Position numbers and translations under genes: made by a program. The notes beneath the pieces are model-generated. The model was given only the letters and a program-made list of their open reading frames with translations. It searched no databases and was not told the DNA's origin. Shown here piece after piece: positions 9,464-17,717 of a DNA stretch of 64,000 nt. How positions within the stretch are numbered: the stretch's first letter is position 1; the number at the start of each line of letters is the position of its first letter. Source of the stretch: an uncultured Kiritimatiellota bacterium (GTDB lineage: Bacteria; Verrucomicrobiota; Kiritimatiellia; RFP12; UBA1067); NCBI GenBank assembly GCA_934621385.1, contig CAKTUI010000001.1, forward strand, positions 62,001-126,000. The letters are read 5' to 3'.

Positions 9464-10408
9464 ATGAAAAAGTTGGTTGCCTCTGTTTTCCTGTGGGCCT
9501 TTGTGGGCCTTTTTGCTTTTGATGTTTCGGCGGAGACGCGTGTTGACCGTCTGCGTTCAAAGATTGCGAGTGGCGATCGGTCGTATGTCTTCGTGACAAT
9601 GCATCGCGGCGATTGGCGGAACTACCCCGAGAACTCGATTGATGCGATTCTCTCGTGCGTTCGTCTCGGTGCGGATGTGGTCGAGTTGGATGTGGCGCGG
9701 ACGAAGGACGGGCATTTTGTCCTTTCCCACGATGCGACCATTGACCGGGCGACAACGGGAAAGGGACGCGTTGAGGACTTGACGCTGGCCGAGTTGCGTC
9801 AGTTCAAGCTTCGGGAAGGGTCAGGAGGGCCCGATGCCCCGGCGACGAAATATGATATTCTGACGCTTGAGGAGGCCCTTGAGGCGACGCGGGGAAAAAT
9901 CCTCGTCAATATTGACAAGTTCATTTTCCATCCGAAGCAAATCCTTGATGTTGTGAAGGCGAAGGGTTGCCTTCAGAATGTCATCGTCAAGTCCGATTGG
10001 CCGGTGGCAACCTTGCGGGGAATGATTGGCGAGGAATACTGGAAGATGATTCAGTCCGGCGAACTCATTTATATGCAGATATTGCGCTATCCGAAGAAGG
10101 CGGCGATTGCAGATGAGTGGTTTGCGCTGGAGCCACGTACGAACTCCGTTTACGAGTGCAACTTCAGCGATGTGGCGAGCGAGCGGATTGCGACGACGCT
10201 TCAGGAGAAGTACCCGACGGTGCGCATTTGGATGAATACGCTCTGGGACTCACAGAGCAACGGCCATTCCGATGCCTGGGGATTGAAGGGCGAACCGGAG
10301 ATGGGCTGGGGTTGGTGCATTGACCAGGGCAAGGCGACCTTTATTCAGACGGATGCAGGTAAGGAAGTCATTGACTATCTGACGAAGCAGAAACGTCGCG
10401 AGTTTTGA
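9464..10408 (+). CDS. Exported glycerophosphodiester phosphodiesterase
   Basis: A 314-residue GDPD-family enzyme predicted to be exported by a signal peptide (MKKLVASVFLWAFVGLFAF, cleavage near VSA-ET). GDPDs split glycerophosphodiesters to glycerol-3-phosphate and an alcohol. The family signatures are present: MHRGDWRNYPENS near residues 46-58 (catalytic His and Glu), VVELDVARTKDGHFVLSHD near residues 72-90 (metal ligands and second catalytic His) and DRATTGKGRVEDLTLAELR just after. The later part, with LVNIDKF near residue 146, continues the TIM barrel. The start at 9464 is preceded by AAGGGAATTTTC. It follows def by 10 bases, probably in the same transcript. Confidence 0.85.
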   Translation: MKKLVASVFLWAFVGLFAFDVSAETRVDRLRSKIASGDRSYVFVTMHRGDWRNYPENSIDAILSCVRLGADVVELDVARTKDGHFVLSHDATIDRATTGKGRVEDLTLAELRQFKLREGSGGPDAPATKYDILTLEEALEATRGKILVNIDKFIFHPKQILDVVKAKGCLQNVIVKSDWPVATLRGMIGEEYWKMIQSGELIYMQILRYPKKAAIADEWFALEPRTNSVYECNFSDVASERIATTLQEKYPTVRIWMNTLWDSQSNGHSDAWGLKGEPEMGWGWCIDQGKATFIQTDAGKEVIDYLTKQKRREF

Positions 10409-10416
10409 TGGATGTG

Positions 10417-10443
10417 GCGCACGGAGCCTGTGCGCGACCCTTT
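10417..10443 (+). terminator. Weak hairpin after the GDPD gene
   Basis: GCGCAC (10417-10422) pairs with GTGCGC (10430-10435) around a 7-base loop and is followed by GACCCTTT. The stem is short and the T tract poor, so termination is possible but partial. Confidence 0.35.
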
Positions 10444-10466
10444 CTCAGTCGCTTGAAAGACTTGAA

Positions 10467-11132
10467 ATGAAGGTCTTTGTCCTGAATGGTTGGGCTGCCA
10501 GCCCGGAGGCATGGTCTCTTTGCCACTTTCATTTTGACGGCTTGTTCTCGTATGTGGACTCTCTTTCTGGTGCAACTCAAAGGACAATTGAGACGACGGA
10601 AGATGGGGTAATTCTTGTCGGCTGGTCGATGGGTGGAAGTTTTGCGCTTGAGATGGCACTTGCGTACCCTCAGAAGATTCGTGGACTTGTTCTCCTTGCG
10701 GCGACAGCCCGGATGATGGAGGAGAAGTCGACTGGGTGGCGCGGCATGAGTGAACGCCGCCGTCAGGCTCTCAAGAGGGGTCTTATCCTCACGGAGGGGC
10801 AGGGCTTTGGTGGCGTTGCAGAAGGAAAGCCTACGCCCTACGCAATTGGGAATGAAGCGGACTTGGATAGGGGCCTTGACTATCTTGCTCGTATTGACAT
10901 TCGCAAAGCCTTGGACGCGGCGGCGCACGCGGGAGAATTTCGCTTTCCGGTTGCAATTCTCCAGGGAAATCGGGATTGCATCGTTCGTCCCGAGAATGCC
11001 GCGTTTCTCAAGTCTATCTTTTCTCAGGCAAAGGTCGAGTATTTCCCCGAGGCGGATCATCCGCTTCCCGTTGAGATTCCCGCTCAAGTCGATGCCGCCA
11101 TTGCGGATATTCTTCGACAAGCGCGGGCTTGA
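10467..11132 (+). CDS. Small alpha/beta hydrolase, BioH-like
   Basis: A 221-residue cytoplasmic alpha/beta hydrolase. The nucleophile elbow GWSMGG lies at residues about 52-57, the acidic residue is in QGNRDCIV near residue 170 and the catalytic His is in EADHPLP near residue 194. The short form with a reduced lid and the opening MKVFVLNGWAASPEAW resemble BioH/BioG-type pimeloyl-ACP methyl esterases, which would place it in biotin synthesis. No other bio gene is adjacent, so the substrate is open. It is convergent with the Ser/Thr kinase gene, with only six bases between the two stop codons and no clear terminator. Confidence 0.65.
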   Translation: MKVFVLNGWAASPEAWSLCHFHFDGLFSYVDSLSGATQRTIETTEDGVILVGWSMGGSFALEMALAYPQKIRGLVLLAATARMMEEKSTGWRGMSERRRQALKRGLILTEGQGFGGVAEGKPTPYAIGNEADLDRGLDYLARIDIRKALDAAAHAGEFRFPVAILQGNRDCIVRPENAAFLKSIFSQAKVEYFPEADHPLPVEIPAQVDAAIADILRQARA

Positions 11133-11138
11133 CGGACC

Positions 11139-12083
11139 TTATCGGGTTGCAAGGTTGATGGACGAGTTGCCGGGCGTTTCACGCGGATTGAAGGCAATGC
11201 CGTTCTCAACGTCTTTGCACATGGAGAAGACATCCTGCCAAGTGGAGAGGCGGTAGTCCCTGTTCTTGACGAGCATGGCCTCAAGAAGTTGGGCGAAGCC
11301 GAGCGAGAGTCCCGGTCGGTAAAGCCGAGGGTCGCGAGCCTGAGTTTCCTCGTCGCAGTGGGCACGCATGGTCTGTTCGTTGTCCAGTCCGGGGAAAAGG
11401 ACGCGTCCTGTTGCCAGATGGTAGAGCGTTGCTCCGAGTGAATAGATGTCCGTTCGACAGTCAAGCTCGACATCGCCGTAGACTTGTTCGGGCGAGATGT
11501 AGGCGGGCGTGCCTGTGACGTGTTCGGGAACTTCCTTGATGCCACCTTCCAAGTCCTTGAATTCGTAGGAGATGCCGAGGTCGGTGAGCTTGACGATGCC
11601 CTCCGTGTTGACCATGATGTTCTCGGGCTTGATGTCGCAGTGCACGAGACCAAAATCATTCCACGCGTAGTCCAGCGCGGCGGCAACGGACTGGCAGATG
11701 AGAAGGCAATCCTCTTCCTTGATGTGTTGTTTGCGCTTCAGGAGATCGGCGAACGTGTAGCCATCCACATACTCCATAATCAGGAACCAGTTGCCGTTCC
11801 CGTTGTTGAAGCCGTAGGCTTCGACGATACCGGGATGCCGCAAGGTTTCCATTGTGCGTTCCTCGGCCCGGAAGGCCCGGACGTCTTCGCCGTTGCCGGC
11901 GTATTCACGATTGAGAATTTTGACGGCGACAAGCCGTTGGTTTGCGATGTCCCAGGCTTTCCAGACGGTGGACATTCCGCCCTCGCCGACTTTCTTGATA
12001 AGCTTAAGCCCCGGAATCTTCAGAATCCGGCTACGAATCGTCAACTGTTCAGTTGGATAGTCTGGAGTCAACTGATTTTCCAT
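11139..12083 (-). CDS. Soluble Ser/Thr protein kinase (eukaryotic-like)
   Basis: A 314-residue Hanks-type kinase that is almost only kinase domain. Visible elements are the glycine loop GEGGMSTVW (residues 33-41), the ATP-anchoring Lys in VAVK (55), the catalytic loop HCDIKPEN (Asp 150), DLG in place of DFG (Asp 168) and the activation segment GTPAYISPEQ. There is no transmembrane segment, PASTA or other sensor domain, unlike many bacterial PknB-type kinases. The start at 12083 overlaps the end of the NtrC-like gene by 16 bases, so translation is probably coupled. It is the last gene of the minus-strand operon that also encodes a His kinase/response regulator pair. Target proteins are unknown. 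Confidence 0.88.
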   Translation of the reverse strand: MENQLTPDYPTEQLTIRSRILKIPGLKLIKKVGEGGMSTVWKAWDIANQRLVAVKILNREYAGNGEDVRAFRAEERTMETLRHPGIVEAYGFNNGNGNWFLIMEYVDGYTFADLLKRKQHIKEEDCLLICQSVAAALDYAWNDFGLVHCDIKPENIMVNTEGIVKLTDLGISYEFKDLEGGIKEVPEHVTGTPAYISPEQVYGDVELDCRTDIYSLGATLYHLATGRVLFPGLDNEQTMRAHCDEETQARDPRLYRPGLSLGFAQLLEAMLVKNRDYRLSTWQDVFSMCKDVENGIAFNPRETPGNSSINLATR

Positions 12084-13462
12084 GCGTTCAATTTTCTGTG
12101 AAGGGTGCGGCGGGAGATGCCGAGGATCTCGGCCGCCTTTGATTTGTTGCCCTTGCAAGATTCCAGCACGGAGAGTATCTTCATCTTCTCGGTGTCTGCC
12201 AGTGAGGTTGCCGGTGTGGGCTGGATTGGTTGCATAGTGATCGAAATCGGCGCGGCAGTTGTTGATGCCGCAGCCAATGGGGCAGGCGCGGGCGTTGCAC
12301 GGATTTCCATCGGCACATCGTCCGCTGTCAGTTTCTCGCCCGTTGTGAGCACCACCATCTTCTCGATGACATTCCGTAGCTGCCGTACATTCCCGGGCCA
12401 CGAGTAGTCCTCAAGAGCCTTCATCGCGTAGGCATCGATTCCCTTGACGTGACCGCCGTTTTCGGCGGAGAACTCTTTCAGGAAGCGTGAGACGAGAAGG
12501 GCAATGTCGCCGGGTCGGTCCTTAAGGGCCGGGAGGTGGATGTCGATGACATTCAGCCGGTAGTAGAGATCTTCGCGGAACTTACCCTCCGCAACATAGC
12601 GGGCCAAGTCGCGGTTTGTCGCCGCCACGATGCGGATGTCGGCCTTGATGTCCTCAGTGCCACCGACCCGCTGGAAGGTGCGCGTCTCAAGAACGCGCAG
12701 GAGCTTGACCTGAATGGATGGGTCGATTTCAGAGATTTCATCCAGAAAGAGCGTCCCTCCGTTCGCGGCCTCAAAGCGTCCGATCTTCTGGCGGATGGCA
12801 TCCGTAAAGGCGCCTTTCTCATGTCCGAAGAGTTCCGATTCGAGCAGAGTCGACGAAAGCGCGGCACATTCGACGGCGACAAATGGCCCGTTGGCACGCG
12901 GCGAAAGTGTGTGGAGGGCGTGAGCGACCAGTTCCTTTCCTGTTCCGCTCGGGCCTTCGATGAGGACATTTGCCGACGAGGGTGCAGCCTGACGGATTAG
13001 ATGGTAGACTTTCTGCATGGCCGGTGAGCGGCCCGTGAAGTCGGCGAGTCGGTCGTCAAGCTGAGACTTCAGGTCATTCACCTGGCGTTCGAGATTACCG
13101 GTGCGAATAGCCTTAGCCACGCGGAGTTCAAGCTGATCCAAGTCGGTGATGGGCTTCGTCAGGAAGTCGTCGGCCCCATCCTTCATTGCGGCAACGGCAA
13201 GATCGACCGTTCCATAGGCGGTGAGGAGCATACACGCGAGGCCCGGATTCACAGCCTTTGCCCGACGAAGCAGCGAAATGCCGTCTTCGCCTGGCATTCG
13301 AATGTCGGAAATCATCAAGGCGAGATCGGCATTGGCCTTGATTGTCGCCATAGCCTGTTCGGCATCGGCCGCTGTCAGGCATTCGTACTTGGACGAGAGG
13401 ACTCGCGCCATCACATCCCGCGTCGGTTTTTCGTCATCGACAATCAGGATTTTCGTCTTCAT
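12068..13462 (-). CDS. NtrC-family sigma-54-dependent response regulator
   Basis: The 464-residue protein has three parts. A receiver domain carries the phosphoacceptor Asp 53 in ISDIRMPG. The AAA+ domain has Walker A GPSGTGKE (170-177), the sigma-54 contact loop GAFTDA (217-222, a variant of GAFTGA), Walker B TLFLDEI and the arginine-finger region FREDLYYRLNV. A Fis-type helix-turn-helix at about 430-464 contains KAAEILGISRRTLHRKL. It should activate RNA polymerase carrying sigma-54, and an rpoN gene is in this window at 26738. Its start overlaps the end of the sensor kinase gene by four bases (ATGA type), which marks the pair as a two-component system. The regulated genes cannot be read here. 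Confidence 0.93.
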   Translation of the reverse strand: MKTKILIVDDEKPTRDVMARVLSSKYECLTAADAEQAMATIKANADLALMISDIRMPGEDGISLLRRAKAVNPGLACMLLTAYGTVDLAVAAMKDGADDFLTKPITDLDQLELRVAKAIRTGNLERQVNDLKSQLDDRLADFTGRSPAMQKVYHLIRQAAPSSANVLIEGPSGTGKELVAHALHTLSPRANGPFVAVECAALSSTLLESELFGHEKGAFTDAIRQKIGRFEAANGGTLFLDEISEIDPSIQVKLLRVLETRTFQRVGGTEDIKADIRIVAATNRDLARYVAEGKFREDLYYRLNVIDIHLPALKDRPGDIALLVSRFLKEFSAENGGHVKGIDAYAMKALEDYSWPGNVRQLRNVIEKMVVLTTGEKLTADDVPMEIRATPAPAPLAAASTTAAPISITMQPIQPTPATSLADTEKMKILSVLESCKGNKSKAAEILGISRRTLHRKLNAWKIS

Positions 13463-14517
13463 TTGAGCTCCCTGATTCGCCGCTCTATGCGCGGCAGTTT
13501 GACGGTGAAGGTCGTCCCCTCGCCAAGTTTTGATTCGACACCAATCGTGCCGCCGTGGTCGTGAACGATGCGTGAGGAAATCATCAGTCCGAGTCCAGAA
13601 CCGCGCTCCTTCGTCGTATGTCCAGCTTCAAAGAGGTGGGCGAGCTGCTCGGGCGACATTCCCTTGCCCGTGTCCTGGATGGCGACGGCGACATCCGTGT
13701 CATCGGATGAAATCGCAATTGAGATCGTGCCGCCGTCATGCATCGACTCCAAGGCATTCTTCAGGAGATTGAAGTAGACTTGTTCCATCTGGTTTGTGTC
13801 AAGCGCAACCGCAGGAAGGACGGACGGGACATCCAGAACAACGGAAATCTTGCGTTCCTCGAACTGTTGCTTGAGCGCGGCAAGGCAGTTCTTCATCGGG
13901 TCGGCGACAGAGCCGGGGATGAGGTTCGGCTTGGTCGGCCGAAGGGCGGACAGGTAGCCGCGGATAATGCCGTCGAGCCGGGCAATCTGCTGGCGGCAGG
14001 TCGCAATCATCTCCGGTTCCTTGACATCGGATCGCTGCATGAGCTGGAGATTGAGCGAAAGCGCGTTTAGGGGATTGCCAATCTCGTGGGCCAGCCCAGC
14101 GGCGAGACCCTTGACGGCTTCAGTTGCGCCAGCGCGGAGTTCCGCCTCTGTACGGGCTTTCTCGGCAGTCGTGTCGCTCAGGTAGACGAGCGTCCCGCCG
14201 TCCAGCGGAATCGTCTGCAGTTCCAGGATGCGCCGTTCGGGATAGGAGACCGTCATCTCGCGTCTCGACGTCTTCCCGAGTGGAATGTCCAAGGCGGGAA
14301 GGGCATCCTCGGGACTCATTCCAAGAAGCGTCCGAGCGGCGGGATTGCTCCTCACGATGCTACCGTTCTCATCGAGGACGATGATGCCGCGATTGATTGT
14401 CTCGAACAAGGTGTCCAGGAAGTCCACCTCATCCGAGATGAGCGCATACTGCTCACGAAGCCGGGAGGCATCGAGTTTGTCAATATGCTTGCGGACGCTC
14501 TGGAAGAAGCTCTTCAT
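13459..14517 (-). CDS. Soluble PAS-domain sensor histidine kinase (NtrB-like)
   Basis: A 352-residue kinase with no transmembrane segment, hence a cytoplasmic sensor. Residues about 30-120 form a PAS-like domain (GIIVLDENGSIVRSNPAA). The dimerisation/phosphoacceptor helix has LAHEIGNPLN with His 144, and the ATPase domain shows the N box NLLKNALESM, the G1 box QDTGKGM and GSGLGLMISSRIVHDHGG. It should phosphorylate the NtrC-like regulator encoded next, with which it overlaps by four bases. Its own ATG overlaps the paaK stop codon by one base, so the signalling genes are translationally linked to paaK and hisC. The signal sensed by the PAS domain is unknown. Confidence 0.9.
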   Translation of the reverse strand: MKSFFQSVRKHIDKLDASRLREQYALISDEVDFLDTLFETINRGIIVLDENGSIVRSNPAARTLLGMSPEDALPALDIPLGKTSRREMTVSYPERRILELQTIPLDGGTLVYLSDTTAEKARTEAELRAGATEAVKGLAAGLAHEIGNPLNALSLNLQLMQRSDVKEPEMIATCRQQIARLDGIIRGYLSALRPTKPNLIPGSVADPMKNCLAALKQQFEERKISVVLDVPSVLPAVALDTNQMEQVYFNLLKNALESMHDGGTISIAISSDDTDVAVAIQDTGKGMSPEQLAHLFEAGHTTKERGSGLGLMISSRIVHDHGGTIGVESKLGEGTTFTVKLPRIERRIRELK

Positions 14518-15818
14518 TATTTCTTGCGGTTGTCAATCACGCGCTTGATTTTGCCCTGGCTACGCGGGAGGGTGTTCGGTGCGCAGAGGGTAATCTTCGG
14601 GCTGAGTCCGATAATCTGGCGCACGGCGGCGAGCACGTTCTTGCGCAGCGTCTCCAGCGTGCGAATGTCATCCGAGAAGGCCTCGGGCTGAAGTTCGACG
14701 CGGATTTCAAAGATGTCCATCGTGTTTGTTGAACTGAGGACAATCTGGTAGTGCGGCGCCATTTCGGGAATCTTCAGAAGGGCGGACTCGACCTGTCCGG
14801 GGAAGACGTTCACGCCGTGGATGATGAGCATGTCGTCGGAGCGGGACTTGATTCGGTCCATGACGCGAATGGTGCGTCCGCAGGCGCACGTCTCGGTATG
14901 GAGGCGCGTCAAGTCACGCGTCCGATAGCGGACCATCGGCGTGCCGAAGCGGTCGAGGGTCGTGAAGACGAGTTCGCCTTCCGTGCCGTCGGGCAGGGGT
15001 TTGAGCGTCTCGGGGTCAATGATCTCCGGATAGTAGTGGTCCTCGAAGATGTGGAGACCGTGGCTATGTCCACAGTCGCCCGCCACGCCCGGACCCGAGA
15101 TTTCGGTCAGACCGTAGATATCGTGGGCCGTGATGCCCGTCTCGCGCTCGATGGTTGCGCGCATCTCGTCCGTCCAGGGTTCCGCGCCGAAGATGCCGTT
15201 CTTTAGGCAGGTGTCGCGGCGGAAGTCGATGCCAAGGCCCTTGGCGACTTCGATGACATGCAGGAACCAGCTCGGGGTGCAGGCGATGGCCGTCACCTTG
15301 AGGTCGCGCATGAGCATGAGTTGCTTCTCGGTGTTGCCAGCACCGGTCGGCAATACGGCACAGCCGAGCTTCTCGCCGCCGTAGTGCAGGCCGAGACCGC
15401 CCGTGAAAAGTCCGTAGCCGTAACTGACCTGCAGGACGTCCTCATCGGAAAGCCCGTACATCGCAAGACACCGTGCCGTCGCATCAGCCCAGACCTCGAT
15501 ATCGTTCATCGTGTTGGGAATGCAGATGGGCTTGCCCGTCGTGCCGGATGAGCAGTGGAAGCGGACAATCTCCTTCATGGGCGAGGCAGTCAAGCCAATG
15601 GGGTACTCATCACGCAGGTCCGTCTTCTTCATGAAGGGGAGTTTCGCAATGTCGGCCAGCGTCACGATGTCACGCGGCTTGACGCCCTTTTCGTCACACC
15701 GGCGACGGAAGAGGGGAACGCGCTCGTATTCGTAGGCGACGAGTTTCTGGAGTTTGGCGAGCTGGAGTTTGCCCAGTTCCTCGCGTGGCATGTAGTCCGG
15801 CTTAGAGAGAGAGTTCAT
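14517..15818 (-). CDS. Phenylacetate-CoA ligase family enzyme
   Basis: A 433-residue adenylate-forming ligase of the PaaK type, which activates an aryl or other carboxylic acid with ATP and CoA. The phosphate-loop motif HCSSGTTGKPI is near residues 88-98, the ANL motif DIYGLTEISGPG near 233-244, and the RTRDLT...RIKSRSDDM(L)IIHGVNVFP region near 300-335 holds the hinge. Bacteria from the gut commonly carry PaaK homologs without the rest of the phenylacetate pathway, and none of that pathway is visible here. It lies between hisC (17-base overlap) and the sensor kinase (1-base overlap). The true substrate is unknown; indole- or phenylacetate from aromatic amino acid fermentation is a reasonable guess. 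Confidence 0.85.
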   Translation of the reverse strand: MNSLSKPDYMPREELGKLQLAKLQKLVAYEYERVPLFRRRCDEKGVKPRDIVTLADIAKLPFMKKTDLRDEYPIGLTASPMKEIVRFHCSSGTTGKPICIPNTMNDIEVWADATARCLAMYGLSDEDVLQVSYGYGLFTGGLGLHYGGEKLGCAVLPTGAGNTEKQLMLMRDLKVTAIACTPSWFLHVIEVAKGLGIDFRRDTCLKNGIFGAEPWTDEMRATIERETGITAHDIYGLTEISGPGVAGDCGHSHGLHIFEDHYYPEIIDPETLKPLPDGTEGELVFTTLDRFGTPMVRYRTRDLTRLHTETCACGRTIRVMDRIKSRSDDMLIIHGVNVFPGQVESALLKIPEMAPHYQIVLSSTNTMDIFEIRVELQPEAFSDDIRTLETLRKNVLAAVRQIIGLSPKITLCAPNTLPRSQGKIKRVIDNRKK

Positions 15819-16851
15819 CGAGTGCCTTCAGGAGTTTGTTCATTTGAGGGTCGGTTCCAATCGTGATGCGCAGACGGTCGCCCGTCTTCGGACCCTTGAA
15901 GTAGCGCAGGTAGATTTGCCGTTCGCGGAGGGCATCGAAGAGTGCCTTCGCTTTCAGGGGCGCGGGCGGCTTCGCAAAGACGAAGTTCGATTCGCTGGTG
16001 GGTACATCCCAGCCGCGGCGAATGAGTTCTTTCGAGAAGCGCAGGCGCGTGGCGACAATCTTGGCCGCATTCCGGTGCATCCACTGGATGTCGTTCACGG
16101 CGGCAAGGGCCACGGCTTGTGCGAGAGCGTCCACATTATAGGAGTCCTTGACCTTGTAGAGCGCGGCAATTAGGTTCGTCGGGCCGATGCAATAGCCCAC
16201 GCGAAGCCCTGCAAGCGAGAAGCTCTTCGAGAATGTGCGCATGACAATGAGGTTTCGGTTGCCGTGCGCGGTCGCAAGACTCATGCAGTTCGTCCGGGCA
16301 AAATCGGCGTAGGCCTCGTCCACAAGGACGACACCCTTGAAGTGCCGCGCAAACGCGGCGATTGTCTTCGGCTCGGTCAGCGTTCCCGTCGGCGCATTGG
16401 GGTTCGTCCAAAGGAAGAGAGCCGTCTTGGGGTCGAGGGCCGCCGGATTGACCGTCCCCGCAAAGCCCTCGCCGCCGGCAATCCACCTGACGTCGCGAAT
16501 TGCCGCGAGCGTCTTGTAGAGCGAGTAGCTCGGGTCGAGCGAGGCGATGCACTCGTCGTTCTCAACGAATGTCCGCGCCGCCAGGGCGAGGATTTCATCG
16601 GAACCGTTTCCAACGAAGACATTCTCCGGCTTTGTGTCGTTGAGTTTCGCAAGCGCGATGCGCAGGTCGGTGAAGTCGGGATCTGGGTAGCGTCTCAGGA
16701 AATCAAGGTCGAACCGTTCGAGGACGCGTGCACATTCCGGGGAAGGTGGGTACGGGTTCTCGTTCGTGTTGAGCTTGATGACGCTCTTTGCTTTCGGCTG
16801 CTCACCGGGCGTGTACGCCTTTAATTTGCGAACGTGTTGTGTTATTCTCAT
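15802..16851 (-). CDS. hisC: Histidinol-phosphate aminotransferase family enzyme
   Basis: PLP-dependent fold-type I aminotransferase of 349 residues. The substrate-side motif LNTNENPYPPSP (28-39), the WTNPNAPTG stretch (149-157), VDEAYADF (177-184) and the PLP lysine in TFSKSF (Lys 209) followed by GLRVGYCIG match HisC. It converts imidazole-acetol phosphate and glutamate to histidinol phosphate, and homologs also act on aromatic amino acids. The ATG at 16851 lies inside the end of the upstream lipoprotein gene (50-base overlap), and its own end overlaps paaK by 17 bases. The pairing with paaK, rather than other his genes, leaves room for a role in aromatic amino acid turnover. Confidence 0.85.
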   Translation of the reverse strand: MRITQHVRKLKAYTPGEQPKAKSVIKLNTNENPYPPSPECARVLERFDLDFLRRYPDPDFTDLRIALAKLNDTKPENVFVGNGSDEILALAARTFVENDECIASLDPSYSLYKTLAAIRDVRWIAGGEGFAGTVNPAALDPKTALFLWTNPNAPTGTLTEPKTIAAFARHFKGVVLVDEAYADFARTNCMSLATAHGNRNLIVMRTFSKSFSLAGLRVGYCIGPTNLIAALYKVKDSYNVDALAQAVALAAVNDIQWMHRNAAKIVATRLRFSKELIRRGWDVPTSESNFVFAKPPAPLKAKALFDALRERQIYLRYFKGPKTGDRLRITIGTDPQMNKLLKALDELSL

Positions 16852-17224
16852 GGGAAGTCTTGGGCGGTTGCTCGTCGTTCACGAGTTCCGCACTTGTCTG
16901 ACAGGAATAGCGGTTCAGCAGGAAGAGGTAGGTCGTGTCAGAGAAGCGGCTGGCGAGGTTCTCGACGCGTGTTGCCCCCGCCTCCTTCCGTGCGCGGTCA
17001 AGCATCCTCATGTTGTTCTCAAGCGTGGCCGAGTTTTGGAAGGCGCGGCAGAGCACCTCGTTCGGCTCGTTCGGCTCGCCCGAGGCGAGGGGGATGCAGT
17101 AGAGGAGCATCCAGCAGGTGTTCTCGATGTCGACCATCTGGCGACCACCGGCATCCGACGAGCGGATGGTGGCGCATCCGGCGAGCAACGCGGCGGAAAT
17201 GAGCGAGAAAAGTGCCTTTTTCAT
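16802..17224 (-). CDS. Small predicted lipoprotein B (paralog of the upstream gene)
   Basis: The 140-residue product starts with a lipoprotein signal, MKKALFSLISAALLAGC, with the lipobox LLAGC at residues 13-17. The mature part is short and contains CWMLLYCIPLASGEPNEP near residue 37, which matches NYGWYLFNCIPIGCGN in the gene just upstream; the two are therefore paralogs from a tandem duplication. Its start overlaps that gene by four bases, and its last 50 bases overlap the start of hisC in another frame. It probably sits in the outer or inner membrane facing the periplasm. No known family is recognised and no function is proposed. Confidence 0.65.
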   Translation of the reverse strand: MKKALFSLISAALLAGCATIRSSDAGGRQMVDIENTCWMLLYCIPLASGEPNEPNEVLCRAFQNSATLENNMRMLDRARKEAGATRVENLASRFSDTTYLFLLNRYSCQTSAELVNDEQPPKTSHENNTTRSQIKGVHAR

Positions 17225-17625
17225 TGCAGAACCCCCGAAAGCTGGACTTCACGGTAGGTGAGAAGATAGGGAATCGGAACCGTGACGGAATAGCCGATTG
17301 TCGGAATCATAAACATGACGTCCTCTTTCACGTCGTAGGCGAGTTCCGTCGGTTTTTTGCCGCGCAGCGCGGCATATTCGGTGAAAATGGTCTGGATCTT
17401 CTCCATTTCCACATCATCCCGGAAGAGAACAACGGGGAAAAGGGGATCTTCTGACGCATTTCCGCACCCGATTGGGATACAGTTGAAGAGATACCACCCG
17501 TAGTTGCGGACGACCAGATGGTCGCCGCTGCCATCGGGAACATGGGCCTTCTCGATGGAAAAGCACCCTGTGAGACAAGTCGTCACACAGAAAGCGGAAA
17601 AAAGGATACAGGCCATCTTTTTCAT
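17221..17625 (-). CDS. Small predicted lipoprotein A
   Basis: A 134-residue lipoprotein with signal MKKMACILFSAFCVTTCLTGC and lipobox CLTGC. A conserved piece near residues 42-57 (VRNYGWYLFNCIPIGC) is shared with the following paralog; the rest includes a hydrophobic end (YSVTVPIPYLLTYREVQLSG). The start is set at 17625 and not at the Met codon two codons earlier. The reason is the -10 box at 17637-17632 on this strand: transcription should begin at or next to base 17625, so the earlier ATG would not be in the mRNA. It is the first gene of the minus-strand operon running to the Ser/Thr kinase. Confidence 0.65.
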   Translation of the reverse strand: MKKMACILFSAFCVTTCLTGCFSIEKAHVPDGSGDHLVVRNYGWYLFNCIPIGCGNASEDPLFPVVLFRDDVEMEKIQTIFTEYAALRGKKPTELAYDVKEDVMFMIPTIGYSVTVPIPYLLTYREVQLSGVLQ

Positions 17626-17631
17626 ACCCAT

Positions 17632-17640
17632 ATTATAGTA
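17632..17640 (-). promoter_or_regulatory. Promoter of the lipoprotein/hisC/paaK/kinase operon (leaderless)
   Basis: On the minus strand the sequence reads TACTATAAT, with TATAAT at 17637-17632. Six bases separate it from the ATG at 17625, so the transcript start should coincide with the start codon. The divergent promoter for the M18 peptidase lies about 45-75 bases away. Confidence 0.65.
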
Positions 17641-17681
17641 TTTCTAGGGTCTCAGCACAAGGGGTGGAACTTTGTCCTCAA

Positions 17682-17710
17682 TTGAGCCAATAGACTGATT
17701 GTGCTATAAT
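17682..17710 (+). promoter_or_regulatory. Promoter of the M18 aminopeptidase gene (leaderless)
   Basis: TTGAGC (17682-17687) and TATAAT (17705-17710, preceded by TGC) are 17 bases apart. Only seven bases follow before ATG 17718, which predicts a leaderless mRNA. Confidence 0.72.
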
Positions 17711-17717
17711 ACGCGGC

